A stretch of DNA of 64,000 nt. Origin: Thermaerobacter subterraneus DSM 13965 (GTDB lineage: Bacteria; Bacillota; Sulfobacillia; Thermaerobacterales; Thermaerobacteraceae). The stretch spans positions 2,109,837-2,173,836 of the forward strand of contig NZ_JH976535.1 of the NCBI RefSeq assembly GCF_000183545.2, written 5' to 3'. Under the pieces are notes generated by a model, which saw only the letters and a list, made by a program, of their open reading frames with translations, was not told where the DNA came from and did no database searches. A program made the position numbers and the translations under genes. Shown here piece after piece: positions 25,723-33,684 of this stretch; positions within the stretch are counted from its first letter, which is position 1; the number at the start of each line of letters is the position of its first letter.

Positions 25723-26565
25723 CTAGAAGCGGCTCCTTGCCACCCGGGCGGCGAGCCACCGTGTGGCGAAGAACACGCCGACCGCCAGGGCCAGGCTGGC
25801 GGCCCCCGCCGCCAGGTAGCCCACCGTCGCGTAGGGAGCCAGGGTCGCGCGGGTGAAGGCCAGGGCCGTGTCCAGCGGCAGGGCCTCCCGCCAGCCGTGG
25901 GGGAAGCCGGCCACCATCCACTGGCCGGCCATGCCGAAGAGGTACAGGGCCAGGCGCTCCAGAAGAACCGGCCAGGCCGCGAAGGTCGCCGGGTAGAGCC
26001 AGCCCCGGCCCCCGGCGGTGCAACCCGTGTAGACGCCCGCCACCACGTAGGGAATCACCACCAGGGCCGCCGCCATCCGGCCTGCCCCCTGGGCGCCGGC
26101 GCCGAAGAGGGTGCTGCCCGCCGCGGGCACCGCGCTGTAGACCGCCGTCAAGGCGTAGGTGACCGCCAGGAGGAACCAGCCCAGGGGCGCAGGATCCACC
26201 GGGGGTGGAAGATCGCCGTCCCCGGCCGGCAAGGCTTCCCGGCCAGGGATCGCCGGGGTCGCCTGCCCTGCCTCCGGCGCCCCGGGCCGGCGCTGGAGCC
26301 GGGGAAGCCACCGGCGCCGAAGGCGCCGGGGACCCGCCTCCGCCCCCCGCGCTGCCTGTTCCCCCAGGCGCAGATCTTGTTCCACCCCCTGGGCCCGGAC
26401 GTCAGCAGGCCGGATCAACAGCAGGTCACGGCCGCCCTGCCCGCCGGCCCCGCCCTCCCCGGCTCCACCCGCCGGCCCGGGTCCGGCCGCCTTCCCCCCT
26501 CCCGCGGGCGGCCCCGCCCGGCGGCGGGACTCCTCGGGTACCTGCCGGCCGTCTGCACGGGACAT
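25723..26565 (-). CDS. Uncharacterised integral membrane protein
   Basis: 280 residues. ATG at 26565 has GGGGGAGGG 8 nt upstream; the GTG 9 bp earlier has poor spacing. Residues 1-125 are charged, Gly/Pro-rich and probably cytoplasmic and disordered. Residues 130-275 contain four to five hydrophobic segments (GWFLLAVTYALTAVYSAV, MAAALVVIPYVVAGVYTG, LYPATFAAWPVLLERLALYL, VGYLAAGAASLALAVGVFF). It resembles Yip1-like or other small permease-like proteins only in general shape. No partner genes are apparent. Function unknown. Confidence 0.6.
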   Translation of the reverse strand: MSRADGRQVPEESRRRAGPPAGGGKAAGPGPAGGAGEGGAGGQGGRDLLLIRPADVRAQGVEQDLRLGEQAARGAEAGPRRLRRRWLPRLQRRPGAPEAGQATPAIPGREALPAGDGDLPPPVDPAPLGWFLLAVTYALTAVYSAVPAAGSTLFGAGAQGAGRMAAALVVIPYVVAGVYTGCTAGGRGWLYPATFAAWPVLLERLALYLFGMAGQWMVAGFPHGWREALPLDTALAFTRATLAPYATVGYLAAGAASLALAVGVFFATRWLAARVARSRF

Positions 26566-27099
26566 CCAAGCCACCCTCCCCCGGGCGAAACCACCGCCAT
26601 CCGGGTCACGCCGTGCCCGGCACAGGTCACGCCGCGGCCGGCGCCCGACCGCCCGGACCGGGCACCCGACGCCGCCGTCCCTGCCCTCTCCCCGGGCAGG
26701 CCACGTCCCGGACCGCGTCCCCGGCGGTCCAGGCCCCGCACCGGCCGCTTCCCCGCCGGCGTCCCCCGGAGCCCGGTCCTTCCGTTGCCCGGCGTCCTCT
26801 GCCCGTCAGTTCCCTCCCGCACGGGCCGGTTCCTCCCGCCGGGCCTCCCCGTCCCGGACGACCGGACGCTCCACGGGTGCGGCGGGCATCGGGCCAGGGC
26901 CCGTGAGGTCCCGAGCCCCGGTTCGTCCCCGCGGTTCTTCCCCACAAGATCCGCGACGCCCTTGCATACATCGCATCGGAGGCCCCGGCCGGGAGGAATG
27001 GCGCGAACCCGTCCGTGTTGGGCCGGTCGGCGGCGGCCCGCCGCACCGCCCCAGCCCCCGCGCCCACCGGCCCAGCCCAGCCGGAGGAGGTGGAGGTCC
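26566..27099. other. 534-bp intergenic region between divergent genes
   Basis: Lies between the membrane protein (minus) and cwlD (plus). It is C-rich on the plus strand, contains GGTTCGTCC at 26920 and a less GC-rich patch near 26960-26975 (TTGCATACATCGCAT). No hairpin-plus-T-run, RNA gene or well-spaced promoter was seen. Confidence 0.4.
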
Positions 27100-27846
27100 G
27101 TGCATGCCCGCAGGCGGCACCCAGGCCCGGTGCGGGATTCCGGCGGGGAGACGGCACTGCTGGCCGTACTTGCGGCCGTGCTGGTGCTTGTGCTCCTGTC
27201 CCAGCGGGCCCATGCTCCCGCCCCCTCGAACCGTGACGGCCCGGTCATCGTGCTGGACCCGGGCCACGGCGGCATCGACGGCGGCACCCACCTCCAGGGG
27301 CGCATTCTGGAAAAGGACCTCACCCTGCAGCTGGCCCAGGCGATGGCGCCCCTGCTGGAAGCCTCCGGGTTCCGCGTGGTCCTGACCCGCACCGCCGATT
27401 ACGCCCTGGCCCCCGGCGACGACGACGCCAGCGTGCGCCGCGACCTGGAGGAGCGGCTGCGCATCACCCGCGACGCCCGGGCCGCCGCCCTGGTCAGCCT
27501 GCACGTCAACGCCGCCCGGGACAGCCGCCTGCGCGGCCCCATCGTCTTCTACCAGTTCGGGGACGAACCCGGCCGCCGCCTGGCGCTGGCCGTCCAGGCG
27601 AGCCTGAACGCCGCCTTCCCGCCGGAGGCCCGCAACGAGGCCCTGCCCGCCGACTTCTTCCTTCTCGCGAAGGCGGGCCGCCCCGCCGTGCTGGTGGAGT
27701 TCGCCTTCCTGACCAACCCCGCCGACCGCGCCATCCTGCTGAGCCCCCAGGGCCGCCGGCACCTGGCCGCCGCGGCGGTGGAAGGCCTGGTCCGGGGGCT
27801 GGCCCAGCTGGGTGTCCGGGCGCATGGCGTTCCCCCGGGTCGGTGA
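27100..27846 (+). CDS. cwlD: N-acetylmuramoyl-L-alanine amidase, CwlD-like
   Basis: 248 residues; cleaves the lactyl-peptide bond of peptidoglycan outside the membrane. GTG at 27100 follows GGAGGAGG. An N-terminal membrane anchor (LLAVLAAVLVLVLL, residues 19-33) precedes an Amidase_3 domain: VIVLDPGHGGIDGG (zinc His), GRILEKDLTLQLA (zinc Glu), LVSLHVNA (zinc His) and AVLVEFAFLTNP (catalytic Glu). The size and anchor match CwlD, which makes muramic-delta-lactam in the spore cortex, rather than larger autolysins. It is followed 23 bp later by a GH18-like gene, probably the same operon. Confidence 0.88.
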   Translation: MHARRRHPGPVRDSGGETALLAVLAAVLVLVLLSQRAHAPAPSNRDGPVIVLDPGHGGIDGGTHLQGRILEKDLTLQLAQAMAPLLEASGFRVVLTRTADYALAPGDDDASVRRDLEERLRITRDARAAALVSLHVNAARDSRLRGPIVFYQFGDEPGRRLALAVQASLNAAFPPEARNEALPADFFLLAKAGRPAVLVEFAFLTNPADRAILLSPQGRRHLAAAAVEGLVRGLAQLGVRAHGVPPGR

Positions 27847-27869
27847 CACTGCGGGCGGAGGGATGCCCG

Positions 27870-29090
27870 ATGAACCCGCACCCGTGTCGCCGCCGGGGGT
27901 GGAGCCTGCTGCCGCCGCGACGCAGCCCAGCCGGCGTGCCCCCCGCCCGCCCGGGACGGCGGCGGGGAGTCCCTGCCGTCACCGCCCTGCTGCTGATCGC
28001 CCTGTTCCTCGGCGCCTGCCGGGCCGGCGGCCCGGCCTCCCGTGCCCCCGCCAAGCCGGGGCCCGGCGCAGGGCCCGGCACGGGCGGCGCCGCGGACATC
28101 GTCGGCAAGGACCCCGTGGTCTACGGGTTCTACACCGAACCCGAACCGCCCCTGGCCGGCTCCTTCGAGACCATGGTCCGCCACGCCCGGGACCTGGATG
28201 TGATCGTGCCCTTCTGGTTCCGGCTGGCGGAAAGCGGGGACGGCACCATCGAAGCCTACGCCGCGCCGCCGCCCGAGCGCCGCAAGCAGGTGATCCGGGA
28301 AGCCCACCGGCGCGGCCTCAAGGTGGAACTCATCGTCCACAATCTGCTCTACGGCTCGGGCGAGCGCAGCGCGGCCACCGCCCGCCGGTTCCTCCGGGAC
28401 CCCCAGGCCCAGGAGCGGGCCGTCCGCGGCCTGCTGGACATCATGCGGCAGGAGGGCTACGACGGCATCCACATCGACCTGGAGACGGTGCCGCCGGAAG
28501 AGCGCCCGCGGCTGACGGCCTTCGTCCGCAAGGTGCGGGACGCGCTACCGGACGGCAAGCTCCTCAGCATCGCCGTCTTCCCCCGGGACCGGGACGACCG
28601 CACGGACCCCAACACGGGCGTGTACGACTACGCCGCCCTCGGTGAGGCCGTCGACTTCTTCATCCTGATGACCTACTCCGAGCACCGGGCGGACACGCCG
28701 CCGGGTCCCCTGGCGTCCCTGGACTACGTCGACCGCATGGTGCGCTACGCCCTGCGCTACGTACCGCGGGACAAGGTGATCGTGGGCCTCGGCGCCTTCG
28801 GCTTCGACTGGGGCGGCGGCACCTTCCCGCGCTACCTGGATCACGCCCAGGCGGTGCAGCTGGCCCGCCAGCAGGGCGTGGACGTGCGCTGGGACGACCG
28901 GGCCCGGGTACCCTACTTCACCTACACGGCCGAGGACGGCTCCAGCCACGCGGTGTACTTCGAAAACGCTCGCAGCTGGGCGGAGAAGATCAACCTGGTT
29001 CGGCGGCACCGGGTGCGGGGCGTCGCCATCTGGCGGCTGGGGATGGAAGACCCGGCGGCCTGGCGGGAGATCGCCCGCAGGCTCCGGTGA
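27870..29090 (+). CDS. GH18-like lipoprotein (YaaH/YdhD type)
   Basis: 406 residues. ATG at 27870 has GCGGAGGG 8-9 nt upstream. A long N-region of about 36 residues precedes a hydrophobic core and a lipobox at Cys50 (LFLGAC). The TIM-barrel (residues 80-400) has the chitinase-type motif DGIHIDLE with catalytic Glu205, plus FILMTYSEH and VRGVAIWRLGMEDP near the end. Relatives act on spore cortex or cell-wall glycans. No LysM domain is visible. Placement directly after cwlD supports a joint role in cell-wall or spore peptidoglycan processing. Confidence 0.82.
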   Translation: MNPHPCRRRGWSLLPPRRSPAGVPPARPGRRRGVPAVTALLLIALFLGACRAGGPASRAPAKPGPGAGPGTGGAADIVGKDPVVYGFYTEPEPPLAGSFETMVRHARDLDVIVPFWFRLAESGDGTIEAYAAPPPERRKQVIREAHRRGLKVELIVHNLLYGSGERSAATARRFLRDPQAQERAVRGLLDIMRQEGYDGIHIDLETVPPEERPRLTAFVRKVRDALPDGKLLSIAVFPRDRDDRTDPNTGVYDYAALGEAVDFFILMTYSEHRADTPPGPLASLDYVDRMVRYALRYVPRDKVIVGLGAFGFDWGGGTFPRYLDHAQAVQLARQQGVDVRWDDRARVPYFTYTAEDGSSHAVYFENARSWAEKINLVRRHRVRGVAIWRLGMEDPAAWREIARRLR

Positions 29091-29102
29091 ATCCGAGGCC
29101 GG

Positions 29103-29873
29103 TCAGAGGTAGATCATCTTCACCGTCATCCCGCCGTCGACCACCAGGTTCTGGCCGGTGATGAACCCGGCCTCCGGCGACACCAGAAAGGCGCAGGCGG
29201 CGGCCACGTCTTCGGGCCGGCCCACCCGGCCCACCGGATGCTGGGCGTGGTCCTGCTCCCCCACGGGCTCGTGGCCCGTGTCGATCCAGCCCGGGCTGAT
29301 GGCGTTGACCCGGATGCCGTAGCGGCCCAGGCTGACGGCCAGGGCGTGGGTCAGGGCCAAAAGCCCCCCTTTGGCCGCCGCGTAGGGCTCCCCGTCGGGT
29401 TCGGACATGAGGGCGCGGGTCGAGGCGATCTGCACGATGGCGCCCCGCCCGGCCTGCCGCATGTACGGCACCACGTGGCGGGCACAAAGGTAGGCGCCCG
29501 TCAGGTTCACCGCCAGCACCCGCTGCCAGGTGGCTTCGGCCGCCTCGTGCTCCAGGGGGACGAACCCGCCGATGCCGGCGTTGTTGACCAGGATGGTGGG
29601 CGGTCCCAGCTCCCCGGCCACCTGGGCCATGGCCCGGGCCACCGCCCCGCTGTCCGCCACGTCGGCCTCGACGGCCACGGCCCGCCCGCCCGCGCCACAA
29701 GCCTCTCCGGCCGTTCGCCGCGCCCCCGGGCCGTCGATGTCCAGCACGCCCACCGCCGCGCCTTCCGCCGCCAGCCTCAGGGCGATGGCCCGCCCGATGC
29801 CGCGGGCCGCCCCCGTCACCACCGCCACCTCCCCGGCCAGCCGACCGGCCGTCCACGGCTCCTCCTGCCGCAT
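29103..29873 (-). CDS. Short-chain dehydrogenase/reductase
   Basis: 256 residues, a classical SDR; oxidises or reduces an alcohol/ketone with NAD(P). ATG at 29873 follows GGAGGTGCCGGGCG. Motifs: VVTGAARGIGRAIAL (cofactor loop), DVLDID-type acidic end of strand 2 (VLDIDGPG) suggesting NAD preference, LVNNAGIGG, the catalytic Ser-Tyr-Lys in IAST and YAAAKGG, and NAISPGWIDTG. The end DGGMTVKMIYL is family-typical. It is convergent with the GH18-like gene (12-bp gap) and divergent from the folP-like gene. The substrate cannot be inferred. Confidence 0.88.
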   Translation of the reverse strand: MRQEEPWTAGRLAGEVAVVTGAARGIGRAIALRLAAEGAAVGVLDIDGPGARRTAGEACGAGGRAVAVEADVADSGAVARAMAQVAGELGPPTILVNNAGIGGFVPLEHEAAEATWQRVLAVNLTGAYLCARHVVPYMRQAGRGAIVQIASTRALMSEPDGEPYAAAKGGLLALTHALAVSLGRYGIRVNAISPGWIDTGHEPVGEQDHAQHPVGRVGRPEDVAAACAFLVSPEAGFITGQNLVVDGGMTVKMIYL

Positions 29874-29936
29874 CGCCCGGCACCTCCTGGTATATTGGGG
29901 AAGAACGGGCCCCGGCCGCCCGGAAGGAGGATGCCC

Positions 29937-31994
29937 TTGCGCCTGGTGGATCAGTGGCGCCGCGCCCTGGCGCGAGCCCGCCGGGGCGAGCTGGCGGTGT
30001 TGCGCCAGCCCTGGCACCGGCCCGTGCCCGGCGGGACGGTGGCCCCGTACCTGGTCAAAGTGCTCTGCGCCGACGAAGGGCGCCTGGCGGCCTGGGGCAC
30101 CCGCTACGGGCTTCCCGCCCGGGGCATCTGCCGCCACGGGAGCATCCCCCATTACGACCTCTGGGGCCCGCTGGCCGACCGGGCCTGGGCGGAACTGGCC
30201 CCCGCGACCCTGGGCACCGGACCGGATGCCGGCCCGGGTGAGAACGCTGAAGGGGCCGGGCCCGGCGCACCGCCTCCAGGCGGAAGCCCCTTTCCCCATC
30301 AAGGGTCATCTCCATCTCAAGGAGGAACGGTCTTGGACCACCGCAACCCCGAACGGCCTGCCGGCATCGACAGCCAGGCGCCCGGTCCCGCCCCGGCCGG
30401 AGGCGGGCCCGGCCCCCGGGCGGTGGTGGCCGTGCTGCGCGGCCCCTGGCCCGCCGGCGACGCCGCGGCCCGGCTGGTCCGGGCGGGCTGGCCCGGTGCC
30501 GGCGCCCTGTACGACCGCTGGCAGCACGTCCTGGAGATCGCGCCCTTGCCGCCCGAGCTGGCCCGCCGCCTGGCCCACGAGGCCGCCGGCCAGACGGGCT
30601 TCGCCACCTGGCGCCCCTACGCCGGCGCCGCCAGCCTGCTTTTGGGCGGCTCGCTGCCCCAGCTGTGGTCCCTGGCCTGCCGGTGGGGCGGTCACCCTGC
30701 GGTCCCGGACCCGGGCAGAGGCCCGGAGCCCGGAGGAACCACGGCGGGCCTCGGCGCCCCGTTCACCGGCCGTGACCAACCCGCCTCCGGCGAGGACCTG
30801 ACCCGCTCTGCCGGCCACGCCCTGGCGCGGGCTCTCCTCTCGCTGCCCCATCTCCCGCCCGGGCGGCTGGGGGCAGAGGGCGGCGCCGCCCCCTTGTCGC
30901 CCGCCGGGGTTCCTGCAGGCTCCCCGGTCGGGGGAACGGCCCCCGCCGGGCGCGGGAGGGCGGGGCCGGTTTCCGCGGCGCCGGCGGCCGGCGCCCCCTG
31001 GCCCGCCGGGGGGTTCCCGGCGGGACCCGTGCCCCTGGCCCTGGGTCCCCGCAAGGTCGACTTCCGGGGCCGCTCCCTGCTCTTCGGCCGGCGCACCCTG
31101 ATCATGGGCGTGCTCAACGTCACCCCCGACTCCTTCTCCGACGGAGGCCGCTACAACGCCCCCGACCGGGCGCTGCGCCGCGCCCTGGAGATGGTGGCCG
31201 AAGGCGCCGACCTCATTGACGTAGGGGCCGAGAGCGCCAACATCGCCGCCTCCAAACCGGAACTGGAGGAGGAACTGGCCCGGCTGGTCCCGGTGGTCGA
31301 GCGGCTGGTGCGGGAGGTGGACGTGCCCATCTCCATCGACACCTACAAGGCGCCCGTGGCCGAAGCGGCCCTCGAGGCCGGTGCCCACATCATCAACGAC
31401 ATCAGCGGCCTGCACGCCGACCCCGACCTAGCGGCCGTCTGCGCCCGCTACGGTGCCGGGGTGGTGATCATGCACCTGCAAGGCCACCCGCGGCGCCTGG
31501 CCCGGGAACCCCGCTACGACGACGTGGTGCTGGACGTCGCCCGCTACCTGGCCGAGGGCGTGCAGCGGGCCCTGGCCGCCGGCGTGCGCCCCGAAGCCAT
31601 TGTGGTCGACCCCGGCATCGGCGTGGGCAAGCGCACCCGGCACAACCTGGAGATCCTGGAGAACCTGGGCGCCTTCCGCAGCCTGGGATACCCCGTCCTG
31701 CTGGGCGCCTCGCGCACCTCGGTGATCGGGAACATCCTGGAGACGCCCATCGGCGACCGGCTGGAGGGCACGCTGGCCACCACGGCCCTGGCCGTGGTCC
31801 ACGGCGCCGACATGGTGCGCGTCCACGACGTGCGGGCCAACGCCCGGGTGGCCCGCATGGCCGACGCCCTGGTCCGCGGCTGGGACGAACCGGCCGGCGG
31901 CTGGCCCTTCGACGCCGTCACCGGCCGGCAGCGCCGGCCCCTGCGGGAACTCGGGCGGCTGCCGGTTCGTCCGGGAGATCAGTCCAGGACGTGA
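29937..31994 (+). CDS. folP: Dihydropteroate synthase-like protein with DUF4031-like N-terminal extension
   Basis: 685 residues. TTG at 29937 has GGAAGGAGG 6 nt upstream. Residues 15-95 resemble DUF4031 (LVKVLCADEGRLAAW, GLPARG, HYDLWGPLADRA). Residues about 160-260 resemble the N-terminal domain of many Firmicute DHPS proteins (LLLGGSLPQLWSL). A low-complexity linker leads to the pterin-binding barrel (about 365-665): MGVLNVTPDSFSDGG, SIDTYKAP, INDISGL, DPGIGVGK, RVHDVRA. Two DHPS loops are altered: STRPG is SANIA, and SRKS is SRTS. No stop occurs between the parts, but a second start (AAGGAGG then TTG at 30333) could give a shorter 553-residue form. It could be a diverged paralogue like mycobacterial FolP2. 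Confidence 0.78.
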   Translation: MRLVDQWRRALARARRGELAVLRQPWHRPVPGGTVAPYLVKVLCADEGRLAAWGTRYGLPARGICRHGSIPHYDLWGPLADRAWAELAPATLGTGPDAGPGENAEGAGPGAPPPGGSPFPHQGSSPSQGGTVLDHRNPERPAGIDSQAPGPAPAGGGPGPRAVVAVLRGPWPAGDAAARLVRAGWPGAGALYDRWQHVLEIAPLPPELARRLAHEAAGQTGFATWRPYAGAASLLLGGSLPQLWSLACRWGGHPAVPDPGRGPEPGGTTAGLGAPFTGRDQPASGEDLTRSAGHALARALLSLPHLPPGRLGAEGGAAPLSPAGVPAGSPVGGTAPAGRGRAGPVSAAPAAGAPWPAGGFPAGPVPLALGPRKVDFRGRSLLFGRRTLIMGVLNVTPDSFSDGGRYNAPDRALRRALEMVAEGADLIDVGAESANIAASKPELEEELARLVPVVERLVREVDVPISIDTYKAPVAEAALEAGAHIINDISGLHADPDLAAVCARYGAGVVIMHLQGHPRRLAREPRYDDVVLDVARYLAEGVQRALAAGVRPEAIVVDPGIGVGKRTRHNLEILENLGAFRSLGYPVLLGASRTSVIGNILETPIGDRLEGTLATTALAVVHGADMVRVHDVRANARVARMADALVRGWDEPAGGWPFDAVTGRQRRPLRELGRLPVRPGDQSRT
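30319..30335 (+). promoter_or_regulatory. Internal ribosome-binding site and TTG start within the folP-like gene
   Basis: AAGGAGG (30319-30325) lies 7 nt before an in-frame TTG (30333-30335), as good as any start in the window. It falls between the DUF4031-like part and the DHPS part, in a linker. It may be the true start of the DHPS protein or provide a second product. Confidence 0.55.
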
Positions 31995-32737
31995 TAGCGC
32001 AGGTAGAGCTCTCCCTCGTGGAAGAAGGCGCTGGCCAGGCTGAGGCGGACCAGGGGATCCAGGGCACGGGGCCCCATCACCATGGTCTTGTCCTCGGCGT
32101 AGCCGGCGATCTTGGGCGCCACCGTCCAGAAGAGCTCATCCACCACGCCGGCCTCCAGCATGGCGAAGTTCACCGTGGGGCCGCCCTCGCTGAGCAGGCG
32201 CTGGATGCCGTAGCGCTCCCGCAAGAGGGCCAGGGCCGCCCTCATCTCCACTTGCTCCTCCCCGGCGAAGGCCACGTCGGCCACCTGGCGCACGGCCTCC
32301 ACCTTGTCGGCGGGGGCCGCCCGGCGCGTCAGCACCAGCGGCCGCCGCGGCGCTTCCCGGAAGAACCGGGCGTCCAGGGGCAGGTCGCAGGAACCGGTGA
32401 TCACCACCGGCAGGGGCTGGGGCGGCAGGCCCCGGGCCTGCCGCCGCTCGGCGTACTCGGCGGGCACGCGCGGCGGCACGTCGTAGGCCCGGACGGTACC
32501 GGCGCCGCGCAACACGGCGTCCACCGGCGCCCGCAGCCGGGCCATGAGGCCGTGGTCCACCTTGCTGCCGATGGGCTCCTGGACGGCGCCGCGGCCCATG
32601 GTGACCTTGCCGTCCACGGTGGAGACCATGTTCACCAGCACGTAGGGACGGTGGGGTGGCCCGGCAGGAAGATCCAGGTCGTCGTAGATGGTGAGAGGAT
32701 CGGGCCACGGCCGCGCCTCCGGGAAGAGCTGCTGCAC
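31979..32737 (-). CDS. RibD C-terminal-type reductase
   Basis: 252 residues; NAD(P)H-dependent reductase of the RibD_C/DHFR-like fold, related to the pyrimidine reductase of riboflavin synthesis. GTG at 32737 follows GCAGGTG by 6 nt; GTG at 32746 is an alternative. Motifs: RPYVLVNMVSTVDGKVTMG, DAVLRGAGTV, PLPVVITGSCDLP, RLLSEGGPTVNFAMLEAGVVDELFWTVAP. There is no deaminase domain and no other rib gene near, so it may be a stand-alone reductase with another substrate. Its end overlaps the folP-like gene convergently by 16 bp. Confidence 0.83.
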   Translation of the reverse strand: MQQLFPEARPWPDPLTIYDDLDLPAGPPHRPYVLVNMVSTVDGKVTMGRGAVQEPIGSKVDHGLMARLRAPVDAVLRGAGTVRAYDVPPRVPAEYAERRQARGLPPQPLPVVITGSCDLPLDARFFREAPRRPLVLTRRAAPADKVEAVRQVADVAFAGEEQVEMRAALALLRERYGIQRLLSEGGPTVNFAMLEAGVVDELFWTVAPKIAGYAEDKTMVMGPRALDPLVRLSLASAFFHEGELYLRYHVLD

Positions 32738-32835
32738 GGGTGTCACCTGCCTTTGCCTTGCCGTAGTCCGGCTCGGGTCCGGGGCGGGCCGGCGCCAGCC
32801 CGCAACGCCCCGCCGCCAGGGCCGCCGGTCCCGGC

Positions 32836-32916
32836 CTGCCGCCCTCCGCGTCCGCCCCTGGCCTGCCGCCCGCCGCGTCCGGCCCTGGGCGCCCGCCGCA
32901 CCCAGCCCTGGGCCGC
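32836..32916. repeat. 27-bp tandem repeat, about three copies
   Basis: Units CTGCCGCCC-CCGCGTCCG-CCCTGG begin at 32836 and 32863 (27 bp each, few mismatches), followed by a degenerate copy at 32890-32916. They lie in the 587-bp gap 32738-33324 upstream of the reductase. The gap also holds the tRNA terminator. The repeats are open on the minus strand (a GGRPGPDA-type peptide), but no start signal supports translation. Confidence 0.55.
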
Positions 32917-33261
32917 CCGCCGCCGGGGGCCGCCCGCACGACCCCGCGGCTCCCCTCCCGGCGCCGGACCACGGGCGGACGGCACCGGCGTGCCGCCTGG
33001 GCGGCGCCGGCAGCACCACCTCACGGCGCGGGATCGCGCCGCATGTGACGAGGTGGCGGCGCCCGGTGCACGTCGCCGCCGGCCGGGCGCGGGCACGGCC
33101 TGGATGCCCCTTCCAGGGACGGGCTCCGGCTTGATCTTATCCTTTGCCGCAGGCCCGCGAAAGCGGCTCCGCGCCCGCGCCAGGGAGTCGCAGCAGGCGG
33201 GAGCCGGAGGCCTCAGACCCTCGGGCGAGGCCGCCCGGCCGCATCCGCGCAGGCCGGGTGC

Positions 33262-33316
33262 AGAAAGCGAGAAGGCGCCGGGCGGCGTGGCCTGGTTACC
33301 ACGCCGCCCGGCGCCT
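33262..33316 (-). terminator. Terminator after tRNA-Leu(GAG)
   Basis: An 18-bp perfect stem (33316-33299 with 33290-33273, arms CCACGCCGCCCGGCGCCT and complement) with loop CCTGGTTA. On the minus strand it is followed by TCTCGCTTTC. It begins 8 nt after the tRNA 3' end. Confidence 0.85.
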
Positions 33317-33324
33317 CTGTCCTG

Positions 33325-33407
33325 TGCGAGGGGCGGGACTCGAACCCGCACGGGATAAACCCACACGCCCCTCAAACGTGCCTGTCTGCCAGTTCCAGCA
33401 CCCTCGC
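33325..33407 (-). tRNA. tRNA-Leu (anticodon GAG)
   Basis: Cloverleaf read by eye: acceptor GCGAGGG with CCCTCGC and discriminator A; D-arm with CTGG-AACTGGCAGA; anticodon stem CACGT/GCGTG with loop TTGAGGG, anticodon GAG (reads CUC/CUU); a long class II variable arm (GTGGGTTTATCCCGT region); and T-arm GCGGG-TTCGAGT-CCCGC. The 3' CCA is not encoded. It is the second of two leucine tRNAs on the minus strand, 75 bp after the first. Confidence 0.95.
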
Positions 33408-33456
33408 ACGGCCGCCCGGCCCTTCCGGGCCAACGGCTTTCTTTCTGGACGGGAAA

Positions 33457-33480
33457 GGCGGACAGGATTTCCTGTCCGCC
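33457..33480 (-). terminator. Terminator-like hairpin after tRNA-Leu(CAG)
   Basis: GGCGGACAGGA (33457-33467) pairs perfectly with TCCTGTCCGCC (33470-33480). On the minus strand it is followed by TTTCCC. It starts 2 nt after the tRNA, between the two tRNA genes, so it may attenuate transcription of the second or act in 3'-end processing. Confidence 0.7.
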
Positions 33481-33482
33481 GG

Positions 33483-33566
33483 TGCCGAAGGTGGGATTCG
33501 AACCCACACGGGCGTAAGCCCACGGCGCCCTGAACACCGCGTGTCTGCCAGTTCCACCACTTCGGC
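33483..33566 (-). tRNA. tRNA-Leu (anticodon CAG)
   Basis: Acceptor GCCGAAG with CTTCGGC and discriminator A; D-arm with GGTGG-AACTGGCAGA; anticodon stem CGGTG/CGCCG with loop TTCAGGG, anticodon CAG (reads CUG, the dominant Leu codon in this genome); class II variable arm GTGGGCTTACGCCCGT; T-arm GTGGG-TTCGAAT-CCCAC. CCA is not encoded. A well-spaced promoter lies 37 bp upstream. Confidence 0.96.
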
Positions 33567-33602
33567 ATGCTCGCTGCCGGCTCGACCGGCTGCGCAGTTC
33601 GT

Positions 33603-33631
33603 AATATAGCACCTGCATGCGCCCGGCGCAA
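33603..33631 (-). promoter_or_regulatory. Promoter of the tRNA-Leu pair
   Basis: On the minus strand TTGCGC (33631-33626), a 17-nt spacer and TATATT (33608-33603). This is a good vegetative sigma-factor promoter; the expected start is about 30 nt before the tRNA-Leu(CAG) 5' end. Confidence 0.75.
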
Positions 33632-33684
33632 GCCCCTCCTGGCCGGCGACGGGGCAGGGCCGGTGGCGGTGAGGAAGGCCGGGC

